Source: an uncultured Alistipes sp. (GTDB lineage: Bacteria; Bacteroidota; Bacteroidia; Bacteroidales; Rikenellaceae). From it: 37,003 nt of DNA. Below the pieces are notes generated by a model. The model was not told where the DNA came from, ran no database searches, and worked only from the letters and a program-made list of their open reading frames with translations. The stretch is taken from the NCBI GenBank assembly GCA_910584485.1, contig CAJUAV010000005.1, positions 1 through 37,003 of the forward strand, in the 5' to 3' direction. The position numbers and the translations under genes are program-made. This document shows positions 22,525 to 30,699 of the stretch, in pieces; the first letter of the stretch is position 1, and each line of letters opens with the position of its first letter.

Positions 22525-24081
22525 ATGCCCCGCACCCTGACCCTGCAACTGACGCCCCGCGATGCCGCCGATGCCCGCCGCTATACGGCACTGGCGGCCC
22601 GCCGTCTCGGCATCGCCGAGCGCGACATCGCGCTGGTGCGCGTCGTGAAACGGTCGATCGACGCCCGCAGGCGGCAGCCCGTCGTCTGCCTCTCGCTGGA
22701 GCTCTACATCGACCGCGAGCCGCAGCCCGCCCCCGTGCATTTCGACTATCCCGACGTGACGGGCCGCACCGAGATCGTCATCGTCGGCTCGGGGCCCGCG
22801 GGGCTCTTCGCCGCGCTGCGCGCGATCGAGCTGGGGCTCCGCCCGATCCTGCTGGAGCGCGGCCGCGAGGTCTCGGCCCGCAAGTGCGACATCGCCCGCA
22901 TCAACCGCGGCGAAGCGGTCGATCCCGATTCGAACTACGCCTTCGGCGAGGGGGGCGCGGGGACCTTCTCCGACGGCAAGCTCTTCACCCGCAGCAAGAA
23001 ACGCGGCGACTACAACAAAGCGCTGCAGACGCTCGTCTTCCACGGCGCCGACCCCGCGATCCTCTTCGAGGCGCATCCCCACATCGGCACCGACAAGCTC
23101 CCCTACATCATCCGCAACATCTGCCGCACGATCGAGGCGTGCGGCGGTCGGGTGCTCTTCGAGCGGCGCGTAACGGGTTTCCTGCGCCGCGGCGACCGCC
23201 TCGCGGGGGTCGTGTGCGGCGACGAACGCATCGAAGGGGCCGCCGTCGTGCTCGCCACGGGACACTCGGCGCGCGATATCTACCGCCTGCTCCACGAGAC
23301 GGGCATCCGCCTCGAAGCCAAACCGCTGGCGATGGGCGTCCGCATCGAACACCCGCAGCCCCTCATCGACCGCATCCAGTACCATCTCCCCGAACGCGGC
23401 GCCTACCTCCCCGCAGCCTCCTACTCGCTCGTGAGCCAGGAGCAGGGGCGCGGCGTCTACTCCTTCTGCATGTGCCCGGGCGGCTTCATCGTCCCCGCCA
23501 TGACCGATGCGGCGCAGTCGGTCGTCAACGGCATGTCGCCCAGCGGCCGCACCTCGCCCTATGCCAATTCGGGCCTCGTCACGGAGGTGCGCCTGACCGA
23601 TTTCGAACACCTTGCTCCGCAATGGGGCCCTCTGGCGGGGCTGCACTTCCAGGAGGAGTTCGAGGCGCTGGCACGCCGCGAAGGGGGCGACCGTCAGGTG
23701 GCGCCCGCCCAGCGCGTCGCCGATTTCGTCGCGGGCAAAGCCTCGCCGACCCTCCCCGCCACCTCCTACATCCCCGGCATCACCCCCTCGCGCCTCGACC
23801 GCTGGATGCCCGCCTTCATCGCCGACGGGCTGCGCGCAGGGCTGCAAACCTTCGGCCGCCGCCTGCACGGCTTCGTCACGAACGATGCGGTGGTCGTGGG
23901 AGTCGAATCGCGTACCTCGACTCCCGTCCGCATTCCGCGCGACCCCGTGCGCCTCATGCACCCCGAAATCGAGGGGCTCTTCCCCGCAGGCGAAGGGGCG
24001 GGCTATGCGGGCGGCATCATCTCGGCCGCCCTCGACGGCGAGCGGATCGCCGAGGCGGTCCGCGCATACGTCGGAGAATGA
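22525..24081 (+). CDS. FAD-dependent oxidoreductase (COG2509-like)
   Basis: A 518-aa flavoprotein. A short N-terminal domain (about 1-75) with basic residues is followed by the dinucleotide-binding motif IVIVGSGPAGLFAA (84-97). Further conserved stretches are the ERG-containing end of the second strand (LLERGREVSARK), NYAFGEGGAGTFSDGKL, a central LATGHSARD and the C-terminal FPAGEGAGYAGGI FAD-contacting segment. This pattern fits the large 'uncharacterised FAD-dependent dehydrogenase' family. The substrate is unknown. Start ATG 22525 (MPRTLTL) is preferred, since upstream codons run into a TACTTTTG box (22485-22492) that may be its -7 element. It is a single gene. Confidence 0.88.
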   Translation: MPRTLTLQLTPRDAADARRYTALAARRLGIAERDIALVRVVKRSIDARRRQPVVCLSLELYIDREPQPAPVHFDYPDVTGRTEIVIVGSGPAGLFAALRAIELGLRPILLERGREVSARKCDIARINRGEAVDPDSNYAFGEGGAGTFSDGKLFTRSKKRGDYNKALQTLVFHGADPAILFEAHPHIGTDKLPYIIRNICRTIEACGGRVLFERRVTGFLRRGDRLAGVVCGDERIEGAAVVLATGHSARDIYRLLHETGIRLEAKPLAMGVRIEHPQPLIDRIQYHLPERGAYLPAASYSLVSQEQGRGVYSFCMCPGGFIVPAMTDAAQSVVNGMSPSGRTSPYANSGLVTEVRLTDFEHLAPQWGPLAGLHFQEEFEALARREGGDRQVAPAQRVADFVAGKASPTLPATSYIPGITPSRLDRWMPAFIADGLRAGLQTFGRRLHGFVTNDAVVVGVESRTSTPVRIPRDPVRLMHPEIEGLFPAGEGAGYAGGIISAALDGERIAEAVRAYVGE

Positions 24082-24132
24082 CCCGCTTGCGAAAACTGGT
24101 TGTTAAAATTTCTCAAAAAATTCTTAAAAAAC

Positions 24133-24163
24133 TTGCATAAGAAAAATCGGCGCCGTATCTTTG
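24133..24163 (+). promoter_or_regulatory. Promoter of the small RNA at 24170
   Basis: TTG at 24133-24135, a 20-base spacer, then TATCTTTG at 24156-24163, in an A/T-rich stretch. A terminator follows within 100 bases, with no coding sequence between. Confidence 0.82.
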
Positions 24164-24169
24164 CAGCGA

Positions 24170-24260
24170 AGTTTTAAGGTTCATTTAGGTTAGTAGTTTT
24201 AGGTTGGTGAGGAAACTGACGGAGGAGGGGCAGCGCCCCGAATCCACGGTTTCCTTTTTT
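24170..24260 (+). ncRNA. Small RNA with own promoter and terminator
   Basis: About 90 bases. The 5' half has three T/A-rich repeats of the form TTTAGGTT or TTAAGGTT between 24172 and 24206, with little structure. The 3' half is a rod: GGAAAC (24211-24216) with GTTTCC (24249-24254), GGA with TCC, and GGGGC with GCCCC at the tip, then six T at 24255-24260. No open frame of useful length. It could be a free sRNA or an attenuated leader for the gene at 24404. That gene lies 144 bases beyond and has a -7-like GACCTTTG (24350-24357) of its own, so a free sRNA is favoured. I cannot match it to a named family with confidence. The rest of the 322-base gap holds only these boxes. Confidence 0.65.
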
Positions 24261-24403
24261 ATTTTCCGCGCTGCACCGGAAAAATCGTCTGATTCTCCCT
24301 AAAAATGTTCATTTTCACGACAAAAAGAACATCTTGACGATTTTTTAGAGACCTTTGCATATCTGTTCGCTCGTTTCGACGACCGGTAACGTACGATAAG
24401 GCG

Positions 24404-26905
24404 ATGAAACATCTTTTTCTCTTTCTGGCGGCGCTGCTGTGCAGCCTTGCGGCAACGGCGCAGCCGACGCGCGTCCGCGGACGCGTGACCGATGCGAAGG
24501 GGGCGCCGCTGCAATTCGTCAGCGTCGTTTTCCCCGGGACCACCGTCGGCATGGTCACCGACGAACAGGGCATCTACGCCCTCGAAACGCGCGACAGCGT
24601 GGCGACGCTGCAAGCCTCGATGATGGGGTACGTGACGGTCGAAAAACCCGTCGAGCGCGGCCGCTTTTCCCAGATCGATTTCGAGTTGAGCGAGGCCGAA
24701 TTTTCGATCGACCAGGTGGTCGTCCGCCCGGGCGCGAACCCCGCCTTCCCGATTCTCGACAGCCTCATCCGCCGCAAGCCCCTGAACGATCCCGATGCCT
24801 CGGAGAACTACCGTACGGATACCTATACCAAGATGGAGCTCGGCCTGACGAACATCAAGGAGGAGTTCCGCAACAAGCGCATGCAGCGCAATTTCGGCTT
24901 CATCTTCGAGTATGTCGACACGTCGGCGGTCACGGGGCAGCGCTACCTGCCCGCGATGATCTCCGAGACGCAGGCCGAATATTACCACAGCAAGCGGCCG
25001 CCGGTCGACCGCGAGGTGATCCGTGCCAACCGCGTCTCGGGAGTCGAGGATACCTTCTCGATCGCCCAGTTCACGGGGCAGCTCTCGGGGCGGGTCAATT
25101 TCTACGACAACTTCATCGACATCTTCAACATCCGCTTCGCCTCGCCGCTGGCCGACGGCGGCCGCATGTTCTACGACTACTACCTGATCGACAGCTTGCA
25201 GATCGACGGCCGCAAGAGCTACTACATCCGTTTCCACCCGCGCAGCCTCGCCACGCCCGTTCTGGACGGCGAGCTGCACATCGACTCGGCGACCTACGCC
25301 CTGCATTCGATCACGGCGCGCCTGCCCAAGCGGGCCAACGTCAACTGGATCCGCCACCTGGTCTTCGAAAACCGCTATCGGCTGCTCGACTCGACGCGCT
25401 GGTTCAAGGAGCGCGACCGCGTGACGGCCGAGTTCTCGATCGCGCTGGCCGACTCGGCGAAGATCACCTCCTTCCTCGGCTCGCGCGAGGTCGTCTATTC
25501 GAACACGGCCTTCGACGTGCCGCTGCCTCGGGAGGTGCTCGCCATGGACAACAACGTCGTCGTCGCCTCGGAGCGTCCCGCGGCCTTCGACGAGCGGTAT
25601 TGGGAGCAGGTGCGGCCCTATCGGTTGAGCGAACGCGAGCAGGGGATCTACCGCATGGTCGATTCGATCCAGCAGGCACCGCTCTACCGCAACATCTACA
25701 CGATCATCAACACGATCGTCGGCGGCTACTACAACACGAAATACATCGGCATCGGCCCCTACTACAAACTCGCCAGCTTCAACCGTCTGGAGGGCTTCCG
25801 TCCCCAGCTGGGCGGCCGCACCACGGCTGCGTGGAGCCGCCGCGTGCGCCTCTCGGCCTATGCGGCCTACGGCACGAAGGACGAGCGCTGGAAGGGCGGC
25901 GGGGGCGTGGAGCTGCTCTTCAGCCGCCGCCTGATGCGCAAGCTGACCTTGCAGGGGTCCCACGACGTGATGCAGCTCGGTGCGGGGCAGAACGCCATGA
26001 CGGAGAACAACATCCTCTCGTCGGTCCTCTCGCGGGGCGACCAGCGGCTCTCGATGGTCGACCGCGGCGAAGCGCTCTACGAACACGAGTGGCGCCACGG
26101 CATCAGCACCTTCGTCGGCGGGCGGGTGCGCCGCATCTACGGCAACCGCTACGTGCCGCTGCTGCTCCCGGGCGATCCCGCGACGCCGCCCCGGGCGATC
26201 CGTTCGGTCGACGACGCCTCGGTCAGCCTCGGCATCCGCCTCTCGAAGAACGAACGGATCTACCGCCGCATCTTCGACAAGAGCTCGCTCGGGTCGAAAT
26301 ATCCGATTCTGACCTTGAGCGGAACGCTCGGCCTGAAGGGGGTGCTGCCCGAGAGTCACCGCTACTGCCGCGCCGATGCCTCGCTCTACTATCGTCCCGA
26401 GCTGCCGCCGATCGGCTACTCGGAGATCACGCTGCAAGGGGGCCGCATCTGGGGCGAGGTGCCCTATCCGCTGCTGAAGCTCCACGAAGGAAACGGCACC
26501 TATTTCTATGATCCCTATGCCTTCTCGTGCATGGACTACTACGAATTCGCCTCGGATCGCTGGACGGCGTGGTTCTTCGAGCACCATTTCAACGGCTTTT
26601 TCCTCGGCCGCATCCCCTTGCTCAAGCGGCTCAAGTGGCGCGAGGTGCTCGTCTGCAAAGGGGTGTGGGGGACGCTTTCGGACCGCAACAACGGCGCGCT
26701 GCCCGACACGCGGGCCGAGCTGCTCTTCCCCTTCGGCATGGGATCGGTGCGCAAGCCCTACATCGAGGCGGGGTTCGGCATCGAGAACATCCTGCGCCTC
26801 GTCCGCGTCGATTTCATCTGGCGCGTAACGCACCGCGAGGCGCACGACGGAGCCGACAAACCGCAGAATTTCGCCGTCAACGTCAGCCTGCATCTTAAGT
26901 TCTGA
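24404..26905 (+). CDS. DUF5686 outer-membrane protein with CarboxypepD_reg-like domain
   Basis: An 833-aa exported protein. The signal peptide ends at about residue 19 (ATAQ). The CarboxypepD_reg-like beta-sandwich is at about 22-105: VRGRVTDAKGAPLQFVSVVF, then GIYAL and MGY segments. The remainder is a DUF5686 region with many aromatic-rich alternating strands, and the last residue is Phe in a SLHLKF C-terminus, as in outer-membrane barrels. A large beta-barrel with a periplasmic domain is inferred. Function in this family is unknown. The CarboxypepD_reg domain is shared with SusC-type transporters, but no TonB box or plug domain is seen. Probably a single gene. Confidence 0.87.
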   Translation: MKHLFLFLAALLCSLAATAQPTRVRGRVTDAKGAPLQFVSVVFPGTTVGMVTDEQGIYALETRDSVATLQASMMGYVTVEKPVERGRFSQIDFELSEAEFSIDQVVVRPGANPAFPILDSLIRRKPLNDPDASENYRTDTYTKMELGLTNIKEEFRNKRMQRNFGFIFEYVDTSAVTGQRYLPAMISETQAEYYHSKRPPVDREVIRANRVSGVEDTFSIAQFTGQLSGRVNFYDNFIDIFNIRFASPLADGGRMFYDYYLIDSLQIDGRKSYYIRFHPRSLATPVLDGELHIDSATYALHSITARLPKRANVNWIRHLVFENRYRLLDSTRWFKERDRVTAEFSIALADSAKITSFLGSREVVYSNTAFDVPLPREVLAMDNNVVVASERPAAFDERYWEQVRPYRLSEREQGIYRMVDSIQQAPLYRNIYTIINTIVGGYYNTKYIGIGPYYKLASFNRLEGFRPQLGGRTTAAWSRRVRLSAYAAYGTKDERWKGGGGVELLFSRRLMRKLTLQGSHDVMQLGAGQNAMTENNILSSVLSRGDQRLSMVDRGEALYEHEWRHGISTFVGGRVRRIYGNRYVPLLLPGDPATPPRAIRSVDDASVSLGIRLSKNERIYRRIFDKSSLGSKYPILTLSGTLGLKGVLPESHRYCRADASLYYRPELPPIGYSEITLQGGRIWGEVPYPLLKLHEGNGTYFYDPYAFSCMDYYEFASDRWTAWFFEHHFNGFFLGRIPLLKRLKWREVLVCKGVWGTLSDRNNGALPDTRAELLFPFGMGSVRKPYIEAGFGIENILRLVRVDFIWRVTHREAHDGADKPQNFAVNVSLHLKF

Positions 26906-27026
26906 TCCGCCGCAAGGGGGGTGCCGCGAAGGACTCCGTCGGGGTGTCTGCTGCCGTCTGCCGGCCGCTTCGCACGGTTTTCGTCGGGGCGGGGGGGCGC
27001 ATTGGCTGCCGCCGAGAGGGTGGTTT

Positions 27027-27110
27027 GCGTCGGGGGCGTTCGCTTTGTCAGTCGGCGTGAGGATTGGGGCGTCGGGGGCGTTCGCTTTCTCTGTCGGCGT
27101 GAGGATGGGA
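27027..27110 (+). repeat. Two tandem 42-bp repeats
   Basis: Copies at 27027-27068 and 27069-27110, sharing GCGTCGGGGGCGTTCGCTTT and GTCGGCGTGAGGAT with a few differences between. They lie in the 326-base gap between the DUF5686 gene and lspA, which otherwise holds only GC-rich sequence and the lspA -7 box. Confidence 0.8.
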
Positions 27111-27201
27111 TACTCCCTGCCGTCCTTCGTCGAGAATCGCATCCCGAAGGGTCTTTTAGCGGATCGCCGCCGCCGGCTGCGGACAATTCCCGAAAATATA
27201 T

Positions 27202-27209
27202 TACCTTTG
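27202..27209 (+). promoter_or_regulatory. -7 box of lspA
   Basis: TACCTTTG, 22 bases before the lspA ATG; no clear -33 TTG. Confidence 0.55.
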
Positions 27210-27231
27210 TCTTTTCAAAGATCGGTTATCC

Positions 27232-27846
27232 ATGAATCTGAAACGTCTTTCGCTCCTGCTCGTGCTGCTCGTCGCCGCCGATCAGGCCCTCAAGATATGG
27301 GTCAAGACCCACATGCTGCTCGGGGATCCCTCGATTGTGGTCGTTCCCGACTGGTTCCAGCTCCGCTTCGTCGAGAACGCGGGCATGGCGTTCGGCATGC
27401 GCCTGACCACGGGCGGCGGCTACGACTGGGGCAAACTGCTGCTGGGGCTCTTCCGCATCGGTTTCGCGGGCTTCATCGGCTGGAGCATCGTGCGCCTCGT
27501 CCGCGAGGGCAAGGCTCCGAAGGGCTTCGTCGTCGGCCTGACGCTCATCCTCGCGGGGGCGATCGGCAACCTCCTCGACAGCGCCTTCTACGGCCTCGTC
27601 TTCTCCGCCTCGACCCCCTATGCGGTCGCCGAATTCGGCGGCAGCTATGCGGGCTTCATGATGGGCAAGGTGGTCGACATGTTCTATTTCCCTCTCTTCC
27701 AGTGGAACGGCGTCCCCTCGTGGCTGCGTTTTCTGGTCGATCACGACAACTATTTCTTCGGCCCGATCTTCAACCTGGCCGATGCCTACATTTCGGTCGC
27801 CGTGGTCTACCTGCTCCTCTTCCAGTTCCGCTATCTGAACAAATAG
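27232..27846 (+). CDS. lspA: Lipoprotein signal peptidase (signal peptidase II)
   Basis: A 204-aa inner-membrane aspartyl protease that cleaves prolipoproteins before the lipidated Cys. Four membrane helices are evident: about 5-22, 68-90, 99-116 and 178-198. The catalytic Asp pair is Asp149 in GKVVDMFYFP and Asp184 in FNLADAYIS. Asn112 in GAIGNLLD and the FVENAGMAFG segment are also conserved. The insert between the third helix and the first catalytic Asp is the longer form usual in Bacteroidetes. Many lipoproteins in this phylum, including the one at 19880, depend on it. It precedes tRNA-Leu(CAG) by 102 bases. Confidence 0.96.
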   Translation: MNLKRLSLLLVLLVAADQALKIWVKTHMLLGDPSIVVVPDWFQLRFVENAGMAFGMRLTTGGGYDWGKLLLGLFRIGFAGFIGWSIVRLVREGKAPKGFVVGLTLILAGAIGNLLDSAFYGLVFSASTPYAVAEFGGSYAGFMMGKVVDMFYFPLFQWNGVPSWLRFLVDHDNYFFGPIFNLADAYISVAVVYLLLFQFRYLNK

Positions 27847-27900
27847 CGGCGGCGCAAAGCGGAGAAAAATGGCCGTTCGACGCATTTTTTTGAAAAAAGA

Positions 27901-27931
27901 TTTGCAGGTAGCGAAATTTTCACTACCTTTG
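27901..27931 (+). promoter_or_regulatory. Promoter of tRNA-Leu(CAG)
   Basis: TTTG at 27901-27904, a 19-base spacer, then TACCTTTG at 27924-27931, about 18 bases before the mature 5' end. Confidence 0.85.
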
Positions 27932-27948
27932 CAACGCAAAACCGAAAG

Positions 27949-28030
27949 GCCCAGGTGGCGGAATAGGTAGACGCGCACGTTTCAGGTGCGTGTGCCGCAA
28001 GGCGTGCAGGTTCGATTCCTGTCCTGGGCA
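27949..28030 (+). tRNA. tRNA-Leu, anticodon CAG
   Basis: An 82-base tRNA gene. Acceptor GCCCAGG/CCTGGGC, and anticodon stem CACGT/GCGTG closing the loop TTCAGGT, giving CAG. It has a long variable arm (TGTGCCGCAAGGCGT) and a T-arm with GTTCGATTC. Discriminator A; CCA is not encoded. Its promoter and terminator flank it. Confidence 0.96.
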
Positions 28031-28034
28031 CTGG

Positions 28035-28074
28035 AACCCCGTTGGAAGTAATTCCGACGGGGTTTTGCTTTTGT
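28035..28074 (+). terminator. Terminator of tRNA-Leu(CAG)
   Basis: AACCCCGT pairs with ACGGGGTT, extended by GGAA/TTCC around a GTAA loop, then TTTTGCTTTT. The antiporter gene ends on the opposite strand at 28085, so the hairpin may serve both. Confidence 0.85.
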
Positions 28075-28084
28075 GTCCCTCCCG

Positions 28085-30172
28085 CTATTCCGTGCGGAGC
28101 AGCTCGCTTTCGTTGCCCGCCTGCACGGGATAAAGCAGGATGCGGTTGCGTTCCCGCAGCCGCTCTTCGACGAAGGCGGGGATGCGGTGCATGGCCGTCT
28201 GGTACGAAATGCGGTCGCGGCGGCTCATGACGACCCAGACGCAGTCGTCCTCCTGCACCCCCTCGAAGAGCCGCGGCAGATCCTCCCAGCTCTCCTCGTA
28301 AGCGACATAGTCGGCGATATCGGCCTTGCGGCGCTTGCGCTGGAGGTGGTCGATCGTCCGCTGCGTGGCGACGAAGCGCAGCCGTGCCCCCGTGTCGTGG
28401 GCGAGGTGACGGATGCGCAGCACCCAGGTCTCGAACCCGGGCTCCATCTCGGCGCGGCGCGGCACGAAGACGAGGTGGCGCCGCACGGTCGAAAGGGGCT
28501 GCACGGTGCGGCAGACGTAGGTCGTCACGTTGCTGCGCACGAGGACCGCCGGAATGGTCGTGCCGAGGGCCGACGGCCCGCCGCCCAGCGCATTGAAGGG
28601 GGAGTGGCCTCCCTGCTCTTCGTGCATGCCCAGCACGAGGTCCGTGATGTTGCGCTCGCGCACCGTGCTGACGATCGCATTGACGATGTTCACGTCGTAG
28701 CGCATGAGCCGGTGGAGGTGGATGCCCGCGGCGGCGGCCGCTTCGGCGGCCGTGTCGAGCATGCGGCGCGCGTGGGCCGCTTCGTCGGTCGAGTCGCTGC
28801 GGTTGTCGAGCGCGTTGAGGGCGTAGAGGCTGCGGTACTGCTGCTTCGTCACGGCGATGCCCAGCCCCACCGCTTCGGCCACCGCATGGGGGTGTGAGAC
28901 GGGAATGAGCACGTGTTCGCCCGTCTCGGGGTGCGGCTCGTGCTGCGTCCCTTCGAGGGCGATGCGGTGGGCGCCGCGCTGCGTGACGAAGGTCGAAACG
29001 GTGCAGGTGGCCAGGATCATGAGGATCGTGCCGTTGAGGACCGCCTCGTCGAGCAGGCGGATCGGGGTGCCGTCGGCCGTGTGGCCGAGGACGATTTCGT
29101 ACCCGACCATCACCACGGCGAGCGTGCCCGCGACGTGGGCGACGCTCAAGCCGAACAGCAGCGTCAGGCGGTCGCGCGAGAGGCGGAAGGTCTTTGCCGT
29201 GAGGGCGGCGGCGAGGTATTTCGCAGCGGTCACCAGAACGATCATCACGGCCCCCGTCGCGAGCGACTCCCAGCTGCCGAAGATGGCGCGGTAGTCGACG
29301 AGCATGCCGACGCCGATCAGGAAGAAGGGGATGAAGATGGCGTTGCCGACGAAGGCGACGCGGTTCATGAGGGGCGACGTGTCGGGGATCAGGCGGTTCA
29401 TCGCCAGGCCCGTGAGGAAGGCGCCGATGATCGGTTCGAGCCCCGCGAGCTGCGTGAGCCACGCCCCCAGAAAGAGGGCGGCGAGCACGAAGACGTATTG
29501 CGAGACGTCGTCGCTGCACCGTTTGTAGAAATGGCGGCCGACGATCGGGAAGAGGCCGAGGATCACGGCGCCGCATCCGCCGATCGAGGCGGCGAGGCGC
29601 CACCAGAAGCCGTTGTCGGCCCGCCCCGTGGCGAAGCCCGTGACGAGCGTGAGGGTGACCAGCGCGAGGATGTCGACGACGATCGTGCCGCCCACGGCGA
29701 TCGAGACGGCGCGGTCGCGCGTGATGCCCAGCTTCGAGACGATCGGGTAGGCGATGAGGGTCTGCGAGGCGAAGAGGGCCGCCATGAGGGCGGCCGAGGG
29801 GAGCGGGTAGCCCAGCAGCCGTCCCGCGACGATGCCGAAGAGCATCGGGATGACGAAGGTGCAGAGGCCGAAGAAGAGGCTGCGGGCGCCGTTGCGCTTG
29901 AAGTCGTTCATGTCCATCTCGATGCCCGCCAGGAAGAGGATGTAGAGCATGCCCGCCGTGCCCGAGAGGATGATGCTGCTGTCGCGCAGCACGAGGTTCA
30001 GCCCGTGGGGACCGATCACGGCGCCCGCGATGATGAGCCCCAGCAGGTAGGGGATTTTCAGGCGGTTCAGGACGAGGGGCGTCAGGAGCACGATCGCCAT
30101 GATGAGCAGGAATTTCAGGATCGGGTCCTCGATCGGTGCGGCGAGGGCGGCCGGTATGGCAAGGCTGGACAT
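28085..30172 (-). CDS. Cation:proton antiporter (CPA2 type) with C-terminal UspA-like region
   Basis: A 695-aa inner-membrane antiporter exchanging Na+ or K+ for H+. The first 400 residues hold about 12 membrane helices of the Na_H_exchanger fold, with LKIPYLLGLIIAGAVIGPHGL near the N-terminus as in KefB/GerN-type proteins. The soluble C-terminal part (about 420-695) has two segments resembling universal-stress-protein domains (HVLIPVSHPHAVAEAV; RRHLVFVPRRAEM) rather than the RCK domain of Kef channels. Start ATG 30172 (MSSLAIP) is chosen because upstream codons run through the -7 box at 30193-30200. Ion specificity cannot be read. It is divergent from the MFS operon, with a 527-base gap. Confidence 0.87.
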   Translation of the reverse strand: MSSLAIPAALAAPIEDPILKFLLIMAIVLLTPLVLNRLKIPYLLGLIIAGAVIGPHGLNLVLRDSSIILSGTAGMLYILFLAGIEMDMNDFKRNGARSLFFGLCTFVIPMLFGIVAGRLLGYPLPSAALMAALFASQTLIAYPIVSKLGITRDRAVSIAVGGTIVVDILALVTLTLVTGFATGRADNGFWWRLAASIGGCGAVILGLFPIVGRHFYKRCSDDVSQYVFVLAALFLGAWLTQLAGLEPIIGAFLTGLAMNRLIPDTSPLMNRVAFVGNAIFIPFFLIGVGMLVDYRAIFGSWESLATGAVMIVLVTAAKYLAAALTAKTFRLSRDRLTLLFGLSVAHVAGTLAVVMVGYEIVLGHTADGTPIRLLDEAVLNGTILMILATCTVSTFVTQRGAHRIALEGTQHEPHPETGEHVLIPVSHPHAVAEAVGLGIAVTKQQYRSLYALNALDNRSDSTDEAAHARRMLDTAAEAAAAAGIHLHRLMRYDVNIVNAIVSTVRERNITDLVLGMHEEQGGHSPFNALGGGPSALGTTIPAVLVRSNVTTYVCRTVQPLSTVRRHLVFVPRRAEMEPGFETWVLRIRHLAHDTGARLRFVATQRTIDHLQRKRRKADIADYVAYEESWEDLPRLFEGVQEDDCVWVVMSRRDRISYQTAMHRIPAFVEERLRERNRILLYPVQAGNESELLRTE

Positions 30173-30192
30173 GGGTACGGGGTTTGAACGAA

Positions 30193-30200
30193 CAAATATA
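30193..30200 (-). promoter_or_regulatory. -7 box of the antiporter gene
   Basis: TATATTTG on the minus strand, about 20 bases upstream of the ATG; no clear -33 TTG. Confidence 0.55.
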
Positions 30201-30305
30201 CGGAAAAAATGCGTCGGTGCCGTAAAAATCGCGCTCTTCGGTCGAATCGAAGATCGTTGCGCCCCGGCAGAGGAGGCTGCGGCCGGTCGCGGGTGGGCGG
30301 GTTTC

Positions 30306-30460
30306 GGTTTGCGGGTTGCGTTTGTGCGCGGCAGGCTGTGATTCGCAGGCGGCAGCGGTTGTATGCGGCGGCTTGCGGTTCGCGGGTTGCGTTTGTGTGC
30401 GGCAGGCTGTGATTTGCGGGCGACTGCGGTTGTATGCGGCGGGGTTCGGTTTGCGGACGA
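30306..30460 (+). repeat. 71-bp tandem direct repeat
   Basis: Copies at 30306-30376 and 30377-30447 agree at 62 of 71 positions by my count, and a partial third begins at 30448. The period is not a multiple of three and there is no supportable gene. The repeat occupies the centre of the 527-base divergent gap between the antiporter and MFS genes. Beyond it the gap holds only GC-rich sequence and the promoters listed. Confidence 0.8.
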
Positions 30461-30578
30461 CGGCGCTCGGGCGGCTTGCGGGCGGCAGCGGTTCTCGCGT
30501 TGTCCGCCGTGATGACGACCCCCGACCCTGCTTTCGGGGCGCACGGCGGCGGCGCTTCGTCGGTATTCTTCGGATAAA

Positions 30579-30610
30579 TTTGTTTTTGCCCGCGGCTTTT
30601 CGTATCTTCG
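30579..30610 (+). promoter_or_regulatory. Promoter of the MFS-phoH-pepD operon
   Basis: TTTG at 30579-30582, a 20-base spacer, then TATCTTCG at 30603-30610 (one mismatch to TAnnTTTG). This implies a leader of about 80 bases. Confidence 0.65.
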
Positions 30611-30699
30611 ACAAATCGTTTCGGGGTCGGTCCCGATCCGTCGCGCGGGGCTCCGCCCTTCGCCGCACGGGAGGCCGTCGCTCCGAAATGGTGTGAGAC

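Noticed and set aside
24299..27142. A 947-codon minus-strand open frame antisense to the DUF5686 gene
   Set aside because: No domain is recognisable and its composition is that of a shadow frame. The plus-strand frame has a signal peptide and family features.
30306..30460. A repeat protein encoded by the 71-bp units
   Set aside because: A period of 71 shifts the frame at each copy, and no start with family features is present.
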